Shown here: in pieces, positions 1 to 7,148 of the stretch
Position numbering within the stretch: the first letter of the stretch is position 1
Layout: each line of letters opens with the position of its first letter
Source: Acidobacteriota bacterium
GTDB lineage: Bacteria; Acidobacteriota; Vicinamibacteria; Vicinamibacterales; 2-12-FULL-66-21
Assembly (NCBI GenBank): GCA_013817065.1
Contig: JACDDJ010000097.1
Coordinates: forward strand, 1-10,530
Direction: 5' to 3'
DNA length: 10,530 nucleotides
Notes under the pieces: model-generated
Told to the model about the DNA's origin: nothing
Seen by the model: the letters and a program-made list of their open reading frames with translations, nothing else
The model's database searches: none
Translations under genes and position numbers: made by a program

Positions 1-1229
1 CCGTAGAGGCTTAGACCGAAGTCGTCCAGTTCCGCGTCCGGCGTAATCTGCTGCACGGAGAAGTTGATGCGTGGATCAAGCAGGAATGGCGCGTAGGTGT
101 TGATCGCGAGCTGTTCGTATCCCTGGGTAAACATGAACGCCCCGGCCTGCCAGCCGAGCGACACGCTGTCAGACAGCCCGATAGAGGCAGACGGCGCAGA
201 CGCCAGGCGGAATTCCTGCGAGAACTGCGTCGCCTCCTCGGCGTTGTCACGGCCGACGAGCGGGAGCGGCGAGTAATCGAGGTCGGTCGAATCCAGGGTG
301 TTCCACTGGACGAAACCGGTGGTCGACGAGAAGGCGAACCGGGTGCCTTCCCGCCGCGCGAGAAGGCTGGTCGAGAAGATGTCGCGATCGGTCTTGCCTT
401 CGAAGTCACGGAACGTGCGCAGCGGTTCCTGCTGGAGGCCGCCGAGATCACTCAAGGAATAGTCGCCGTCACGGGCGCGCTCGCCGCTGACGATCAGGCG
501 AGTCTCCCAGTTGGCGGCCGGCGTCCACAGGACCTGCGCCTTGCCTGACGTGGCCTCACGATAGTCGAGATCGTTGCCAGTGAAATCGTTGATGGTGAAG
601 CCTTCGCGTTGCGCCTGCGCGAGTGAGACCCCGATCGCGACGGTGGAGCTGAGTGGCCCCGAAACGTTGCCGCGGATCTCGCGCGTGTCGAAGTTACCAA
701 GCGGCACCGCTACCTGCCCGCTCCAGCGGGTGAGTGATGGCCGTGCGCTCGCGACGTTGATCAACCCGCCCAGCGTGTTGCGGCCAAACAGCGCACTCTG
801 CGGTCCGCGGACGAACTCGACCTGCTGCACGTCGATCAACTCGATGTTCGAGGCGTTCGCATTCAGCATCGGGACGCCGTCCACGAAGGTGGTGATCGAG
901 GGGTTCGCCGGGCTGGCGCCAATGCCGCGGAAGCGTGGATTGGTCAGCTTGCGCGCGGAAAACTCCGAGAAGAAGGTGTTCGGCGAGTAGATGCCGGCAT
1001 CGCTCACCGTCGACCCGAGCTGCAGCCAGTCGATCGGCACGACAGTAACGCTGACCGGCAACTTTTGCACGTCGGCCGGTTCCTTCTGCGCCGTGACGTT
1101 CACCGTCGGCAGCGTGATCGGATCGACCTGTTGATTGGCGGTGGCCGTCTTCGGGTCCTGTGCGTTGAGGCCGACAGCAGCGATCGACAGGCCGGCGAAC
1201 AACACGAAGGCAAACTTGGGATGGGACAT
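1..1229 (-). CDS. TonB-dependent outer-membrane receptor, N-terminal part (C-terminus beyond left edge)
   Basis: The frame is open from an ATG at 1229-1227 to the left edge, giving 409 residues with no stop, so the gene is cut by the window rather than broken. Such receptors import iron complexes, vitamins or glycans across the outer membrane using TonB energy. Residues 1 to about 24 form a signal peptide ending near GLNAQ. Residues 40-47 (LPTVNVTA) resemble a TonB box. A plug domain follows at about 53-165, with FRGIGA near 100, FVDGVPM near 115-121 and the hallmark VEFVRGPQSALFGRNTLGG at 137-155. The alternating barrel strands begin after about 170, including the SQEFRLAS strand near 337-344. 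Full receptors of this class are commonly 700-900 residues, so about half is seen. A GGAGA lies 12 nt before the ATG, and an in-frame TTG three codons upstream is less likely because it sits only 3 nt from that GGAGA. The gene follows the RND pump by 55 nt on the same strand. The substrate cannot be told from the sequence. Confidence 0.93.
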   Translation of the reverse strand, partial: MSHPKFAFVLFAGLSIAAVGLNAQDPKTATANQQVDPITLPTVNVTAQKEPADVQKLPVSVTVVPIDWLQLGSTVSDAGIYSPNTFFSEFSARKLTNPRFRGIGASPANPSITTFVDGVPMLNANASNIELIDVQQVEFVRGPQSALFGRNTLGGLINVASARPSLTRWSGQVAVPLGNFDTREIRGNVSGPLSSTVAIGVSLAQAQREGFTINDFTGNDLDYREATSGKAQVLWTPAANWETRLIVSGERARDGDYSLSDLGGLQQEPLRTFRDFEGKTDRDIFSTSLLARREGTRFAFSSTTGFVQWNTLDSTDLDYSPLPLVGRDNAEEATQFSQEFRLASAPSASIGLSDSVSLGWQAGAFMFTQGYEQLAINTYAPFLLDPRINFSVQQITPDAELDDFGLSLY

Positions 1230-1241
1230 GACCTGCAATTA

Positions 1242-1246
1242 TCTCC
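1242..1246 (-). promoter_or_regulatory. Possible ribosome-binding site of the TonB receptor
   Basis: On the minus strand GGAGA lies 12 nt before the ATG at 1229 and 3 nt before an alternative in-frame TTG at 1238. Neither spacing is ideal. An in-frame TAA immediately upstream of that TTG (1241-1239) excludes any longer N-terminus. The rest of the 55-nt gap (1230-1284) shows no hairpin followed by a T run, so read-through from the RND gene is plausible. Confidence 0.4.
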
Positions 1247-1284
1247 GGTTGATGTACGTAGGCAAATAATGTGGGACGGACGGC

Positions 1285-4200
1285 TCAGTGTTCGACGCGA
1301 ACGGGCTGCGCAGAGTTTCCAGGATTTGCCTTCTGATTCCCGAAACGCTCGCCGAGCCAGTCTCTGGTGTCCGCAAGTATTTCGTAGACGGTTGGGATGA
1401 CGAGCAGGGTGAGAATCGTCGACGTGATCACGCCTCCGATCACGGCGATGCCGAGCGGCGCCCGGAAGTCGGCGCCCTCACCGACTCCCAACGCTACCGG
1501 GATCATCCCGGCAATCAGCGCAAACGTCGTCATCAAAATCGGGCGCAGCCGCACCCGTCCGGCCTCGATCAGCGCTTCACGGCGCTCCATCCCCGCTTCT
1601 TCGGACCACTTCGCGAAGTCGATCAGCAGAATCGCATTCTTCGCGACGATCCCCATCAGCAGGATCACGCCGATCATGCTCATGAGATTGAGCGTCGATC
1701 CGGTCACGAGCAGGCCGAGCATGACGCCGATCAGCGAGAGCGGCAGCGACAGCAGGATCGAGAGCGGATCGAGGAACGATCCGAACTGCACGACCAGTAC
1801 GAAATACATCAACATGATCGCGACGCCAAGGGCAAACAGGATCCGGCCGAACACCTCCTGCTGGTCCTCGGTTTCACCGCCCTGACGCATCGTGTAGCCG
1901 GCGGGCAGCGGCACTTCCTTCTCCAGCCTCGGCATGATATCGCCGATGACGTCCGACAGGGGACGATTCTCGGTGTTCGCCTGCACGCTGATGACGCGCT
2001 CACGATCGAGGTGATCGATCCGCGCCGGGCCGACTGATGGCGTGATCCGCGCGACCTGGCCAAGCGGGATCGTTACCGCCGCGCGGCCCGGTTGCGCGAC
2101 GGTCAGCGGCAGCGACTCGAGATCGCGGATGTTGGCGCGAGACTCGGGTGCGAGTCGCACCGTTACGTCGCGGGTTTCGCCCGACGGATCGACCCAGTCG
2201 CCGGCATCGATGCCGGCGAACGCCGGCCGGAGCGCCTGCCCGACCTGCCCGATCGTCACCCCCAATGAGCCAGCGAGACTGCGGTCGATCTCGACGTCGA
2301 GCTCGGGCTTCTGTCCTTTGGTAGACAACCCGACGTCCACGGCTCCTGGGACCTGGCGCACCACCACCGCGGCGCGATCCGCGATCTTCTGGAGTTCCGC
2401 CATGTCGGGACCCTGGAACTCGAGCTGGATCTGCTTCCGTCCGTCACCAAAGCCGGTGGCGATCGACGCCGTCACGCCGGCAAGCTGCGCGAGCTGGCGA
2501 CGGAGCTCGGCGCTCACGTCTGTCTGGTGCCGTTCCCGCTCGTGCTTCGGGGTGAGCTTCACGAACACCGTCGCTTCATCGACCGCGTCACTCCGGCCGC
2601 CGATGGTCGTGTAGGTGTAAGCCACCTCCGGCTTCGCGCGCGCGAGCCGCGATACTTCGGCCGCCTTCAGCTGCGTGTAGGCGAGGTTCGAGCCGGGTGG
2701 TGTCTCGAGCGCGATGTTGAACTCCGAGTCGTCCGTCACCGGGAAGAAGCTTCCGCCAATGAAGCCCAGGGCCGGCAGCGCCAGCGCCGCGACGAAGGCC
2801 ACCACCGCGAGCGCCACCATCGACCAGCGATGGTCGAGCGCCCAGCCGATCACCGTCTTATAGCGCTCCGCCTGGCGATCGAACCACGCGTTGAAGCGGG
2901 CGAGCACGCGCGAGAGCCACCAGCGCTGCTCAACCGGATAGTGAGGATCGGGCCAGTAGGCCGACAGCATCGGATCCAGTGAGAACGAGACAAACAGCGA
3001 GACGAGCACCGAACACGCCAGCGTCAGCGCAAACGGCGCGAACCACTGCTGCGCGATGCCGCCCATGAACGCAATCGGCACAAATACCACCACGATCGAC
3101 GTCGTCGTTGCCGCGACCGCAAGTCCAATCTCGTCAGTGCCCTCGAACGCCGCCGTGTAGTGGTCCTTCCCCATCTCGACGTGCCGCACGATGTTCTCGC
3201 GCACCACGATCGCGTCATCGATCAGGATGCCGATGGCGAGCGACAGCCCGAGCAGCGACATCGTGTTCAGCGTAAACCCGAACGCCCACACGGCAATGAA
3301 CGAGGCCAGCACCGAGACCGGCAGTGCCAGGCCGGTGATGACCGTCGATCGCCAGGAGTTCAGAAACAGAAAGACGACCAGCACCGTCAGCACGGCGCCC
3401 TCGATCAGCGCCGACTGCACGTTGCGCACGGAGTTCTCGACACGCGTGCCGGCGTCGCGCACGATACGCAGCGTCAATCCGGCCGGCAGCCGCTTCTGGA
3501 TCCCCTCCACCGCCGCTCTCACATCGTCAGCCACCGCGGTGGTGCTGAAGCCCTTGGATTTGACGATGTCGATGCCGACGGCCTGTTCGTCGTTGTAGAA
3601 GGCAGCCGAGCGCGCCTCTTCGGCGCCGTCCTTGACGTCCGCGACATCGCCGAGGCGGACGATGCGTCCCTGCGACTCGGCGACGACGAGCTGTTTGAAG
3701 TCTGCCGGCGACTCCAGCCGGCCACGCAGGCGTATCGTTCGCTCGGTGAGGTCACCGGCCAGCCGTCCCACCGGAGCGGCCAGGTTCTGCGCCTGCAGCG
3801 CCTGGACGACCTGGCCCACGCCGATCCCTGCTGCCTGGAGCGCCTGGGGGCGCAACTCCACCGTCAGTTCGCGTTCGACGCCGCCGACGACATTGACTTC
3901 AGCGATGCCGGGCAGGCCGCGAAGCTGGCGCGTCATCTCCGGATCGGCAAGGCGGGTCAGCTCGGGACCGGATAGTGCCGTCGACGAGAGCGTCATCGAC
4001 ACGACCGGCAGGTCGGCCGGATCGAATCGGGTGAGGATCGGCTCCTCCATTTCGGGTGGCAGCTCGTTGCGGATGCTGGAGATCTCGTCGCGGATCTCCT
4101 GCGTCGCCTGCTGGAGGTCCTTCTCGAACACGAACTGAACGATCAGGTTGCCAAAGCTGTCGAGCGAATTCGAATTGATCTTATCGACACCGCTGATGCC

Positions 4201-4416
4201 GGAGAGCACCTCCTCGATCGGCTCGATGACTTCGCGCTCGACGATATCCGGCGAGGCGCCGGGATAGAGGATCGCCAGGGCGACGATCGGCGGCTGGACG
4301 TCGGGGAACTCGTCGGTGTCGAGCTGCAACAGCGCCGCAATTCCGAAGACGACCAGCGCCAGCATGGTGACGACCGTGATGACCGGTCGCTTGATGGCAA
4401 GGTCTGAGATGAACAT
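1285..4416 (-). CDS. HAE1-type RND efflux transporter (AcrB/MexB-like inner-membrane pump)
   Basis: This 1043-residue protein has the usual length for the hydrophobe/amphiphile RND family, which exports drugs, detergents or other amphiphiles in exchange for protons as a trimer in the inner membrane. The N-terminus FISDLAIKRPV with a membrane helix at about 12-31 is typical. Two large periplasmic regions (about 33-335 and 555-855) alternate with two groups of membrane helices. The proton-relay aspartates are D400-D401 in GILIDDAIVVREN, and the matching lysine is K926 in GIVAKNAILLIDFA. RLRPILMTT near 956-964 is the conserved third relay segment. All key residues are present, so the pump looks functional. 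I chose the ATG at 4416 because family homology begins there. The open frame runs 29 codons further upstream, but that stretch lies inside the adaptor gene and looks like a GC-rich shadow. The start lies one base after the adaptor TAG with no clear ribosome-binding site, which suggests translational coupling. Substrate is unknown. Confidence 0.96.
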   Translation of the reverse strand: MFISDLAIKRPVITVVTMLALVVFGIAALLQLDTDEFPDVQPPIVALAILYPGASPDIVEREVIEPIEEVLSGISGVDKINSNSLDSFGNLIVQFVFEKDLQQATQEIRDEISSIRNELPPEMEEPILTRFDPADLPVVSMTLSSTALSGPELTRLADPEMTRQLRGLPGIAEVNVVGGVERELTVELRPQALQAAGIGVGQVVQALQAQNLAAPVGRLAGDLTERTIRLRGRLESPADFKQLVVAESQGRIVRLGDVADVKDGAEEARSAAFYNDEQAVGIDIVKSKGFSTTAVADDVRAAVEGIQKRLPAGLTLRIVRDAGTRVENSVRNVQSALIEGAVLTVLVVFLFLNSWRSTVITGLALPVSVLASFIAVWAFGFTLNTMSLLGLSLAIGILIDDAIVVRENIVRHVEMGKDHYTAAFEGTDEIGLAVAATTTSIVVVFVPIAFMGGIAQQWFAPFALTLACSVLVSLFVSFSLDPMLSAYWPDPHYPVEQRWWLSRVLARFNAWFDRQAERYKTVIGWALDHRWSMVALAVVAFVAALALPALGFIGGSFFPVTDDSEFNIALETPPGSNLAYTQLKAAEVSRLARAKPEVAYTYTTIGGRSDAVDEATVFVKLTPKHERERHQTDVSAELRRQLAQLAGVTASIATGFGDGRKQIQLEFQGPDMAELQKIADRAAVVVRQVPGAVDVGLSTKGQKPELDVEIDRSLAGSLGVTIGQVGQALRPAFAGIDAGDWVDPSGETRDVTVRLAPESRANIRDLESLPLTVAQPGRAAVTIPLGQVARITPSVGPARIDHLDRERVISVQANTENRPLSDVIGDIMPRLEKEVPLPAGYTMRQGGETEDQQEVFGRILFALGVAIMLMYFVLVVQFGSFLDPLSILLSLPLSLIGVMLGLLVTGSTLNLMSMIGVILLMGIVAKNAILLIDFAKWSEEAGMERREALIEAGRVRLRPILMTTFALIAGMIPVALGVGEGADFRAPLGIAVIGGVITSTILTLLVIPTVYEILADTRDWLGERFGNQKANPGNSAQPVRVEH

Positions 4417-4417
4417 G

Positions 4418-5521
4418 CTACTTCGCCGCCCCGATCGACACGGCGGTACCGGGCGTAATCCCCTGCGCGGCGCCGAGCAGGAGGGTGTCGCCTTCGTTGA
4501 CACCAGACACGATCCGGACGCGTTCGGTGCGGACGTCTCTCAGTCCGAGCGTCACCGGCACTCTCTCGGTCTTTCCACCGGTGACCCGGAGGACCCAGGG
4601 CGCATTCTCGCCGGTGTTGACCACGGTCAGCGGCACCACGAGGCCTTCCGCCGACTCGGTCACGACACGGCCTTCGGCAAAGAGCCCGGACACCAGGCGT
4701 CCGCCCGCGTTGGTGACGCTGACGAAGATCGGGACCTGCCGCGTAACGGGATCGGCCTGCGGACTGATCCGGTCGATGCGCCCCTCGAACGGCGAGTCAT
4801 AACCGCGCACGGTGAACTGAACCGCTGCGCCGACTTTCAGCGAGCCCAGCGCGTCGGACGGAACCGATGCCTCGAGTCGCATCGACGAGGGATCGATGAT
4901 CGTGAAGAGCGCCGTGCCCGGGCTGACCACATCGCCGGTATTTGCCGACTTCACCGCCACGATGCCGTTGATTGGCGAGCGAACGACGGCGTCACCGAGC
5001 TGCTTCTGTGCGGTCTGCAGTCGAGCGCGTGCGTCGGCGACCTGCGCCTCGGCGGCGGTCACGTTGGCGCGGGCGACTTCAAGGTCCCTCGCTGCGATGG
5101 CGCCGGCCGCAACCAGCTGTGCGGCGCGCTCGGCTTCGCGGCGCGCGACGTCCAGCTGGCTCTCGGCGTTCTTCAGCGCGGAGGCCGCGGCGCGCCGCGT
5201 ATCGTCGAGCGTCGCGGCGTCGATGCGGCCAAGAAGCGCGCCGCGACGAACCGGCTGACCTTCTTCGACGGCGACCTGCAGCATTGACCCACCGAGCTCG
5301 GCCCGCACCGTGGCCTCCGTGGCGGCACGAAGCTCGCCGGAGATCAAGGGGCCGGTGACGATACGGTCACGCTTCACCGTGTGGACGTTTTCGCCACCGA
5401 CCTGCACCGCCAGCGGTGCAGCCGCGGCCTCGGGCTTCTCCGCCCCCGCGTTGCAGCCGCTCACGCCCGCGACGATCAGCAGCCCGCACGCAAGGCGGAC
5501 GAATCCTCTTCGACCCTTCAC
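4418..5521 (-). CDS. RND efflux adaptor (periplasmic membrane-fusion protein), lipoprotein
   Basis: This is a 367-residue HlyD/AcrA-type adaptor that bridges the RND pump and the outer-membrane channel. A lipoprotein signal peptide is visible: positively charged start, hydrophobic stretch at about 8-20, and a lipobox VSGC with the lipidated cysteine at C23. The first half of the lipoyl domain covers about 66-101 (EGQPVRRGALLGRID). An Ala/Glu/Arg-rich coiled-coil hairpin spans about 103-176. The second lipoyl half follows at 178-210 (VVRSPINGIVAVKS). A beta-barrel lies at about 214-290, and a membrane-proximal domain runs to the C-terminus. The start is GTG at 5521-5519, which overlaps the channel-gene stop as GTGA and has a strong GGGGGAGG six bases upstream. 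The residue after the lipid cysteine is Asn rather than Asp, so the E. coli rule for inner-membrane retention would not predict inner-membrane placement, though that rule may not hold in this phylum. Confidence 0.94.
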   Translation of the reverse strand: MKGRRGFVRLACGLLIVAGVSGCNAGAEKPEAAAAPLAVQVGGENVHTVKRDRIVTGPLISGELRAATEATVRAELGGSMLQVAVEEGQPVRRGALLGRIDAATLDDTRRAAASALKNAESQLDVARREAERAAQLVAAGAIAARDLEVARANVTAAEAQVADARARLQTAQKQLGDAVVRSPINGIVAVKSANTGDVVSPGTALFTIIDPSSMRLEASVPSDALGSLKVGAAVQFTVRGYDSPFEGRIDRISPQADPVTRQVPIFVSVTNAGGRLVSGLFAEGRVVTESAEGLVVPLTVVNTGENAPWVLRVTGGKTERVPVTLGLRDVRTERVRIVSGVNEGDTLLLGAAQGITPGTAVSIGAAK

Positions 5522-7095
5522 TCAATACCTCCCCCGCCGCCGGATGCCGGCGGTGCTGTGGTGTTGCCGCTCGACACGTTGAGCGGAAGATCCGGCAGCA
5601 GCGCCACGCGTGCGCGTGCGACCTGGAGATCTCGCGCCGCCTGCGCCTGGTTGGCTTCAGCCTGCTGCAGCAGCAGGCGTGCATCCGCCAGTTCGAGCTG
5701 CGTCGAGACACCGGACTGAAAGCGAACTTCGGCGATCTGGTAGGCGCGCATGGCCTGTCCGACCGTGCCGGCACTCGCCTCGAACGCGGCCATCGCCGCC
5801 GTGAGCTCCGCCTGCGCGGCCCGTGCATCGAGCAGCGCGAGCTCTTCGGTCAGGCGCAGCTGCAGGCGGGACTGCTCGAGCTCGGCCCGCGCGACGCGCT
5901 CGCTGCCCTTCTGACGTCCGCCGGTCAGGACGGGGAAATCGAGCGATGCGCCCACCGTCCAGTTCGTGCGGATGTTGCCGGTTGGAAACAAGCCGGACGG
6001 GTACGCGACGTTGCTGTAATTGGACGTGACGGACACGGAGGGTCGGCGCTCCGCCAAGGCGCCGCGAAGACTCGCCTCGCGCAGCCGGACTGTCGTTGCC
6101 GCTTCCCTCACCGGCGTGCGTTGCGCCGTCGCCTCGGGCGAGAGCATCTCAGCGAACGTCTGACCCTGCACGGCCTCGACGCGTGCGGCGAACGCCGAGG
6201 GCGGTGGCACCGGTCCATCGAGCGGCGCCACGATCTGAAGGTTGTAGTCCGGCGGCAGATCGAGGAGCTGCTTCAGACGCAGCATCGCGATATCCCGATT
6301 GGCACGGTTGCGAATGACGGCCGGCCGCTGGTTGTCCCGGGTGACACGCGCGCGCAGCAGCTCGAACTCGGGCTGCGCACCCGCCTCGAAGCCAGCCTGC
6401 ACCTGGCGTACGGTCGCCTCTGCCTGCGCCACGGTTGCTTCAGCGATCTGCACGAGCCGTTCGGTCAGGGCCAGGTCGAAGAATGCCTGCGTGACATCGA
6501 ACTTCTGGCGAGCGAGCGCGGCGGTGAGATTCAGTTCCGCACTGGTGCGCCCGGCCGCGGCGATGTCGGTCTGCGCGCCGATCCGGCCCCCGGAGTAGAC
6601 CGACTGCGAGAAGAGGAGCGACACCCGCCACGTGTTCTTGCGACCGAACGGCAGGTCGACCGCTTCGTCTCCGCTTCCGCCCCCGAAGAGCGACCCGGTC
6701 AGCGCGCCGCAGTCGATGGCGCGTTCGATCTCGGCCACGCGGTCCGGGAGCGCGGCTGATGGGTCCAGTGTGAAGGGTGCGCACGGCGGCCCGGAGGCGC
6801 CGCCGCCGAACACACCCGAGAACTCGGACGCCAGCGCTCTGTCGTAGGCGGCTGAGGCATTCAACTGCGGATAACGGCCGCTGCGGGCGCGCATCTGCTC
6901 GCCCTCGGCACGCGTGACCCCGGTCCGCGCAATGCCGACCGACTCGCTTCGTGCCTCAGCGAGGTCGAGCACCTGCTCGAGTGTCAATGGACCGGCCGGA
7001 ACCGTCGGTGCCTCCTGGGCGAGAGTCGGCAGGGCAGAAAGCAGAACGGCGACAAGCGCGGCGACAAATCTCCACAGGTTTCGAACATCATCCAT
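5518..7095 (-). CDS. TolC-type outer-membrane efflux protein (OEP family)
   Basis: This 525-residue protein is the trimeric outer-membrane exit channel for the adaptor and pump encoded just downstream. A signal peptide covers about 1-27 (charged start, hydrophobic 9-20, ALPTLAQ cleavage region). Two outer-membrane-efflux repeats follow, about 36-280 and 300-500, each with long Ala/Glu/Gln/Arg helices and one beta-hairpin segment: SLLFSQSVYSGGRIG at about 159-173 and VGASLDFPVLTGGRQ at about 381-395. The paired ends support a standard channel. An unusual stretch at 93-147, rich in glycine at both ends, carries C105 and C129 in the region expected to form the first extracellular loop. The tail after about 505 is Ser/Thr/Pro/Gly-rich. 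The ATG at 7095 has no ribosome-binding site of its own, and an in-frame TGA lies two codons upstream. The stop overlaps the adaptor start. The gene follows ctaA by 53 nt. Confidence 0.93.
   Translation of the reverse strand: MDDVRNLWRFVAALVAVLLSALPTLAQEAPTVPAGPLTLEQVLDLAEARSESVGIARTGVTRAEGEQMRARSGRYPQLNASAAYDRALASEFSGVFGGGASGPPCAPFTLDPSAALPDRVAEIERAIDCGALTGSLFGGGSGDEAVDLPFGRKNTWRVSLLFSQSVYSGGRIGAQTDIAAAGRTSAELNLTAALARQKFDVTQAFFDLALTERLVQIAEATVAQAEATVRQVQAGFEAGAQPEFELLRARVTRDNQRPAVIRNRANRDIAMLRLKQLLDLPPDYNLQIVAPLDGPVPPPSAFAARVEAVQGQTFAEMLSPEATAQRTPVREAATTVRLREASLRGALAERRPSVSVTSNYSNVAYPSGLFPTGNIRTNWTVGASLDFPVLTGGRQKGSERVARAELEQSRLQLRLTEELALLDARAAQAELTAAMAAFEASAGTVGQAMRAYQIAEVRFQSGVSTQLELADARLLLQQAEANQAQAARDLQVARARVALLPDLPLNVSSGNTTAPPASGGGGGIE
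5528..5535 (-). promoter_or_regulatory. Strong ribosome-binding site of the adaptor gene, inside the channel gene's 3' end
   Basis: On the minus strand GGGGGAGG lies six bases before the adaptor GTG at 5521. The same bases encode part of the glycine run near the C-terminus of the upstream channel protein (ending GGGGIE). This site supports the GTG as the true start. Confidence 0.75.
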
Positions 7096-7098
7096 TCG

Positions 7099-7110
7099 TC
7101 ACAAAACCAT
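7099..7110 (-). other. Three-codon mini-ORF (ATG GTT TTG TGA) ahead of the channel gene
   Basis: The minus strand reads ATG GTT TTG TGA CGA ATG, all in one frame. The first ATG at 7110-7108 has a well-placed GAAGGG six bases upstream. Its stop at 7101-7099 lies three bases before the channel-gene ATG at 7095. The bases are seen directly. That it is translated, or that it controls the channel gene by termination and re-initiation, is inference. Confidence 0.35.
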
Positions 7111-7116
7111 TTTCGG

Positions 7117-7122
7117 CCCTTC
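7117..7122 (-). promoter_or_regulatory. Ribosome-binding site that fits the mini-ORF rather than the channel gene
   Basis: GAAGGG on the minus strand lies six bases before the ATG at 7110 but 21 bases before the ATG at 7095 used by the channel protein. It is the only purine-rich Shine-Dalgarno-like sequence in the 53-nt gap. It overlaps a TATAGA (7126-7121) that could instead be a weak -10 element, for which I see no -35 partner. Confidence 0.45.
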
Positions 7123-7128
7123 TATATT

Positions 7129-7141
7129 CCCGGGTCCCGGG
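7129..7141. repeat. 13-bp palindrome between ctaA and the channel gene
   Basis: The plus strand reads CCCGGGTCCCGGG, an inverted repeat of two six-base arms around one central base. Each arm is itself self-complementary, so it is also a direct repeat. It lies between the ctaA stop (7149) and the GAAGGG site (7122-7117) and could be a regulator binding site for the efflux genes. It lacks a loop long enough for a normal hairpin and is not followed by a T run, so it does not look like a terminator. In GC-rich DNA such a motif can also arise by chance. Confidence 0.3.
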
Positions 7142-7148
7142 CCGATCT

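Noticed and set aside
11..700. Minus-strand frames of 146 and 68 codons within the TonB receptor
   Set aside because: They are in a different frame from the receptor and Arg/Ser-rich, while the receptor frame is continuous with clear plug and barrel sequence.
1288..4138. Several plus-strand open frames of 150-270 codons antisense to the RND gene
   Set aside because: They are rich in Arg, His, Gln and Ser, lack motifs, and mirror the codon pattern of the RND gene, so they are shadows.
4417..4503. N-terminal extension of the RND protein to an upstream ATG
   Set aside because: The 29 extra residues are Pro/Arg/Ser-rich and overlap the adaptor gene, and family homology begins at the ATG at 4416 directly after the adaptor stop.
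4316..5287. 323-codon plus-strand open frame across the RND/adaptor junction
   Set aside because: It is antisense to both genes, has Arg/His-rich low-quality composition and no domain.
5416..6759. 447-codon plus-strand open frame antisense to the channel and adaptor genes
   Set aside because: It is very rich in Arg, has no recognisable domain, and lies opposite two well-supported genes. Long antisense open frames are expected in GC-rich DNA.
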